From: Scenedesmus sp. ARA3
Lineage: Eukaryota > Chlorophyta > Chlorophyceae > Sphaeropleales > Scenedesmaceae
Direction: 5' to 3'
Length of the DNA stretch: 64,000 nucleotides
NCBI GenBank assembly: GCA_004335835.1
Contig: RWJK01001951.1
Location: 112,771-176,770, forward strand
Below the pieces are notes generated by a model that was not told the origin of the DNA, searched no databases, and saw only the letters and a program-made list of their open reading frames with translations. Both the position numbers and the translations under genes were made by a program. This document shows, in pieces, positions 58,287 through 64,000 of the stretch; positions within the stretch are counted from its first letter, which is position 1, and each line of letters opens with the position of its first letter.

Positions 58287-60157
58287 CTACAGCATGGCTG
58301 CCAGCATAGGCAGGGCCATCATCAGGCCTGCAGCAGCAGCGCTGGGTGCACCGCTCCTGGGGGTCGGCACAACCACGCTTGGCTTTGTAGGGGCGCTGCT
58401 TGGAGCCATGCCAACCTCCCCAGGCACAAAGCCAGGCATGCCCTTGGTGGACAGCTTGTAATCATCAATGAGAGCCTGTGGTATGAGCACAGCGTCGATT
58501 GTGTGAATGATGGACCTGCCTGCTTGAATGGACTTGCCAACAAGCTGCGCCTGCTGCTGGCTGTCGCTGTTGATGTAGACAGTTCTGTTGTTCGCGGCAG
58601 CCAGCAAGCGGCGTGCACCAACGCCCTCACTGCAAGCACAACAAACAGCGCAGTCAGCAGCGTGTTTTGTTCTGTTTGTGATATGCGGTGGCTTCATGTG
58701 TGTGCGCTGCTTGACATTTATCTGAAAAGCATAGAAGCAACAAACGGTCATGATGCCCTTATCCTGTGGGGCCAGCTGTACTGCATGCGAGGGTTGCCGA
58801 GGATGAAACCAATGATCTGCTATGACACATAACAGTGTTGCAAACGCGCAGCGTGAACATGTGCAAAGCACGTGCGCTGCAGCTGTGCACACACCACACA
58901 TCAGCGCACACTGCGCTTTGCGGCACTCACACAGTGATCTTGGTCTTGTTGCCGTCCAGCATCGTCAGCACCTGGTTGGCCTCCAAGCCACTGCTGGGCA
59001 GCGCTGCACCCTCAGCCACGTGGTAGGCCAGCAGCTGCTCCACCACGCCCTGCTCCTTCAGCTCAGCAGCAGTCATGTTGCTGGCAGCCTCCAGGTACGC
59101 CACTGCCGCTTCAACAGCCTGCATACATGGCGCGCACACAGCAGCAGGTCACCACACAGCTCAACTCAGCGGCAAGCACTGAACTCTGTGACAGCAGCTG
59201 CTGCTGATGCTGCTGCTGCTGCTGTTGTTGCTGTGCGTATGCCAGCCTGGGCAGGCGTTGTACCGTCAGCTATGAAGGTACGAGCATAACTTAACATGAG
59301 CTGCTGCTGCACTGGCAGCTTCGCCAGCAGCTGCGCTACGTGTGCATGCACTGTAGCTGTGTGCGAAGTGGCAGCCGGTGCATGTGCGTACTGCGTTGTT
59401 GGGTGCAAAGATGGTGGCCAGCAGCTGCTTGTCTGCCAGGGCCGTGTCGAAGGAGGTGCCCGCGCCCAGCTCAGCCAATGCTGCCAGCTCAGGTGTGGAC
59501 TGCAGGAGCAGCAGCAGCCAAACAATATACTCTGCGTTACGCCAACATGCTGCTATGTCAAACACTGCTGTCACTGCAGCAGGGTGCTGCACCCTGCACT
59601 ACCTTCCACACAAGACACATATGCATGCGTCATTTAGCTGATGTGTACAGTATGTAACATTTTTTGTGCAAGTTGGCCACATCATGGCTTGAAACTAACT
59701 ATCGCTGTGTTCAACTTACCTGAAGGGCAGACAGGGGACTGACATCACTGGGCAGTTCAGCACTGGCACCAGTAGCAGCTGCCTTGCTGGTGGCGGCTGG
59801 TGCAGTCACAGGTAGCGAGGCAGGAAGGTCAGTGGCACCTGGTGCTGCTGTTGCATTGGTGGCAGCTGCAGCTGGCAGTGGCGCTGGCTCTACTTGTTCA
59901 GGAACTGGTGCTGCTGTTGCATTGGTGGCAGCTGCAGCTGGCAGTGGCGCTGGCTCTACTTGTTCAGGAATCGGTGCTGCTGTTGCATTGGTGGCAGCTG
60001 GCAGCGGCGCTGGCTCTACTTGGTCAGGAACTGGCGAAGCGAGTGGCAGCACAGGGGAGGGTAACCGTGCAGGGGAAGGCGACGGCGAGGGCAGTGCTGC
60101 AGTGAGGGGTGCCAGGGATGGGGATGTGGGTGGTGCGGTGGCAGCAGCCGCGAGGTC

Positions 60158-60208
<51 letters not shown>

Positions 60209-61163
60209 GGGGTTCACGTCCAAAGCCGGAGCTGCTGGTGCTGTGTTGTTGGGCAGCAGCACCGGTGGCAAGGGAGGTGACTCCAGCGAAGGCGCCACCA
60301 CCACAGCACTGCACAGCAGCAGCAACAAGCAGGGTTTCAAAGTCAGCTCGCGGCATGCTGCAAGCTGGCTATGTGACGCGACAACTAAGCGTGCTTTGTG
60401 GCCGTCCAAGCTAAACATAAGCAGAGTATTGAGGAACATTGCTGATGATTCATGACCAGGCTGCTCCACGTCAGGTGATGTGGTAGGGCTTTGGTTGCGT
60501 GTGCTGCCAGCGCGTTCTGTTGCTGCTGGGAGCATGCACAGTGCCACTAGCTGCAGGTGCCCACCTGGGTGAAGGCGCGGGCAGTGCAGGCAGGGCAGGT
60601 GCTGGGCTGGGCAGTGCTGCAGGCAGCGAGGGGCTGGCAGGGGCGCGCAGCGGCAGTGCCAGGGGCGAGCTGGGCGAGGCTGACGCCAGCGGCAGTGCTG
60701 GTGGCGCCACCTGGGCGATAGCACAGCCTGCAGAGCGCGCCAGAAACACTGATTAGCTGTAGAAGATTTGGCTGTAGCAACAGCAGCACATGCAGCATAT
60801 TCCTGGTGCACTGCACCCGAAATATCATGGCATGATCTGGGGAGAGGACGTTGTACTGCATGGCATGGCGTATGGTGCATGTTGTGCTTTGCTATTGAAC
60901 TGCTGCATCAGACATGCATGGTGCACATGCGTGCGTCGAGTTGGTATGCCGGCATTTCAAGAGGTCTTCTATGCAGTACAAAGTTGGATTTTTTGGATCA
61001 GCCATATAGGTCGCAACTTTGGCAACCCAGTGTGCAGTGTTTGCAAGCCACCATGCAGCCGTACAGTAACGTTTAGCGCTGCAAGCGATGACGTGTCCAG
61101 TGACACCTGCAGCTGTGACTCACCAGCCGTGCTTGCCAGTACAACCAACAATAGGAGCCGCAT
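58287..61163 (-). CDS. GPI-anchored fasciclin (FAS1) domain protein with Pro/Ala-rich stalk
   Basis: Six exons in transcript order: 61163-61124, 60727-60565, 60308-59720, 59499-59392, 59118-58931 and 58629-58287; phases agree, 476 residues. A signal peptide (MRLLLLVVLASTAG) is followed by a long Pro/Ala/Ser stalk (PSPAPALPALPAPSPR) of the hydroxyproline-rich or arabinogalactan kind. It includes a poly-Ala run and three copies of a 22-residue repeat (EQVEPAPLPAAAATNATAAP). One FAS1 domain spans about 260-410: TIFAPNNAAVEA, LLAYHVAEGAALP and VGKSIQAGRSIIHTIDAVLI are its hallmark strands. The extreme C-terminus is small-residue-rich then hydrophobic (GLMMALPMLAAML), as in GPI-anchor signals. Several N-glycosylation sites (NAT, NMT, NKT, NRT) occur. 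It is probably an extracellular adhesion or wall protein like plant fasciclin-like arabinogalactan proteins. The first exon is chosen for its strong GTGAGT donor. Confidence 0.87.
59841..60035 (-). repeat. 66-bp coding minisatellite, three copies
   Basis: Units starting near 59841, 59907 and 59973, exactly 66 bp apart. They are nearly identical and encode the 22-residue Pro/Ala/Thr repeat with one NAT glycosylation site per unit in the fasciclin-protein stalk. Confidence 0.9.
60158..60212 (-). repeat. GCT/GCA triplet run encoding poly-alanine
   Basis: Triplet run in the third exon of the fasciclin gene giving a tract of about 18 residues, nearly all alanine with a threonine. Confidence 0.88.
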
Positions 61164-61901
61164 TCTGCAAATCACAAGTAACAGCAACAGGGGGTGAAAA
61201 TCCTTGGGATCCCCAGCAGCTGCTGGCAGCAGCCTGCTGTCCGTCATGCTTTGTTGACAAGCACTACACCATGATCAGCAACCGCTAGATGGTGCACAAG
61301 GCAACTTGCTTCGTCATTTGATGCTGTGCAACAACGTTGGCTTGCCTGCTGTCCGCGGCGAAGCTAGCGAGGGAAAGTGGTTACACGGTTGCGTTGGCAC
61401 GGTGCTGTCAAATCCTGCGATCGTGAATCAGGACCTTCTGCCACTGGTTTTTTAAAGAATGCATATCGACCGTTTGCATCAGGCTTGAAAGGTGGGAGAG
61501 TTGCTGGACCCTAGCTTCCGTCTTAACACACGCAGCATCCTGGTGCCTGGTTACACCTGCTGCAGCACCCGGCACGGCAAACGCGCTGAACTGCGGCAGC
61601 ACAACTCTGGGATGCCCGCACGTAATGACTACTCAGTGTCAGACTGACAACCATGTGGGCACATGCTGCCACCTGAGTTGGCAGCTGGTGCTGCAGCGCA
61701 CAGCTCAACGGATGCCACCAGGTGCTGCCAGTGCTCATCAGTACACACAGCTGCAGACATCCACCTGGAGTGCGGCGATCAGGCTCGCAGGAAGCAAATC
61801 ATTTGAACCACAACACGGCACATGCAGCACTCAAAGGGCCAGCGCGAGAGCCCGGCACCATGTTGGCGGGCCGCCAAGCCACGAGCAAAAGGCTGCACAT
61901 G

Positions 61902-62013
61902 CACGTGCGTCAAGTACAACACTACTGCCAAACCCATCAGCAGCGGTGTCTCAAAGTCCCACGGGTCCAGCACCTTCACTGGTGGCCGCTACAGCTGGAC
62001 AGTGCAGCTGGAC
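61902..62013 (+). pseudogene. Relic copy of a SPRY-module exon fragment from the HECT gene
   Basis: These 112 bases align without gaps to 47202-47313 in exon 5 of the HECT gene, with about ten mismatches by eye (roughly 90% identity). The match starts and stops abruptly. Both copies read TCVKYNT, ISSGV, STFTGGR and WTVQLD in the same frame. No other HECT exon is found nearby, no splice sites are kept, and the sequence after the match is unrelated. It lies in the 3' flank of the MYST gene. A partial ectopic duplication is the simplest reading. A second short echo (GGTGGACAGCGCAGCTGGAC, 62052-62071) follows, resembling the end of the block. Confidence 0.85.
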
Positions 62014-62188
62014 TCTCCCGACGCAATGTACAAGGCCTTGTGCTGCTGCCCAGGTGGACAGCGCAGCTGGACACCAGCAGTGCCAGCCCTTCAACACAAC
62101 CAGCGGGCATTGACTGAACGGGCTGCAATGCCGTCGTGTAACACACAACTCGACTGTCCATCCACACTCTTATTATCACTGTACATGC

Positions 62189-62193
62189 TTACA
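62189..62193 (-). terminator. Candidate TGTAA polyadenylation signal, MYST gene
   Basis: TTACA on the plus strand, 335 bp downstream of the MYST stop in sense direction. Confidence 0.45.
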
Positions 62194-62527
62194 CAAGCTC
62201 TTCGTAAAACTCACCATCCGCGTCAACGTGCACCATGCCCAGAACCACCCTGCGCAGGAGCCAAAGCTGTGACCTTTGACCAGCGATTGACAAGACACAC
62301 AGCACGCCGAGCAGCCACTCAGTGGCGTGACAGTGACTGTCACACACGGGCTATGCCACGCACAGAGACACACCTGCCCTGCAGCACCGGGCCTCACAGG
62401 CGCTGTGCTGTGCTTGCTGTGCAGCCTGGAAAGTCGCTGCACTGCTGCTGCTGGCTGCCTTTCACCAAGAAGCCACCGCTGCCACTGCTGCTGCTGTTGG
62501 CTGCATCCAGCCGCTGCTGCCGCCGCC

Positions 62528-64000
<1,473 letters not shown>

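Larger units (their letters stand above)
61164..62527. other. Spacer between fasciclin and MYST genes
   Basis: Fasciclin promoter side and MYST 3' flank. Apart from the HECT-derived fragment I see no gene. The plus-strand open frame 61822-62538 covers the fragment but its remainder has no recognisable content. Confidence 0.55.

Noticed and set aside
59784..60455. 223-codon plus-strand Gly/Ala/Ser-rich open frame
   Set aside because: Antisense shadow of the Pro/Ala-rich fasciclin stalk, which has matching splice sites and a recognisable FAS1 domain on the minus strand.
61052..61163. Longer first exon of the fasciclin gene ending at a GTGGCT donor (61052)
   Set aside because: It also fits phase, but the GTGAGT donor at 61124 is much stronger and gives a normal signal peptide.

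Overview
The window is nuclear DNA from a green alga, most likely a chlorophyte of the class Chlorophyceae. Four things point there: intron-dense genes with GT-AG introns of about 100-350 bp; candidate TGTAA polyadenylation signals; CTG/CAG-rich introns and coding repeats; and a gene set typical of such algae (bacterial-type PEP carboxylase, expansin-like wall proteins, ornithine decarboxylase, a TIP60-class MYST acetyltransferase). Order or genus cannot be fixed from the sequence, although several expansin-like genes suit an alga with a polysaccharide wall. All gene models were spliced by hand. Nearly every exon junction was checked for GT/AG sites and for reading phase.

Layout. 29-2528 (+): 3' end of a bacterial-type PEP carboxylase gene, with a short assembly gap in one intron. 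3502-14667 (+): three tandem expansin-like genes (A, B, C) separated by 2-3 kb spacers. 17694-20983 (-): ornithine decarboxylase. 22726-30440 (-): a 1,937-residue HEAT-repeat protein resembling TORTIFOLIA1/SPIRAL2. 30744-36389 (-): a sorting nexin (PXA-PX-nexin C), only 303 bp upstream of the HEAT gene. 36390-40612: a gene-poor stretch. 40613-41929 (-) and 42442-43470 (+): a divergent pair, a BET1-like Qc-SNARE and a small tail-anchored, probably plastid protein. 45473-56287 (+): a 17-exon gene for a ~2,504-residue protein. 58287-61163 (-): a GPI-anchored fasciclin-domain protein. 61902-62013 (+): a relic of one exon of the large gene. 62528-64000 (-): the 3' end of a MYST histone acetyltransferase gene.

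The standout is the 45.5-56.3 kb gene. It encodes, in order, about six SPRY-like modules, a protein-isoaspartate methyltransferase (PCMT)-like domain, a coiled coil, a kinase-like domain lacking catalytic motifs, and a complete C-terminal HECT ubiquitin-ligase domain. All 16 internal junctions keep phase, so the fusion looks real. The PCMT domain keeps its SAM-binding loop but has lost the usual isoaspartate-contact motif. This suggests a ligase that reads, rather than repairs, damaged or modified proteins.

The genes do not form one pathway and there are no operons, as expected for a eukaryote. Loose functional themes are cell wall and surface (expansins, fasciclin), endomembrane traffic (sorting nexin, BET1-like SNARE), carbon/nitrogen metabolism (PEPC, ODC), and chromatin or protein turnover (MYST, HECT).
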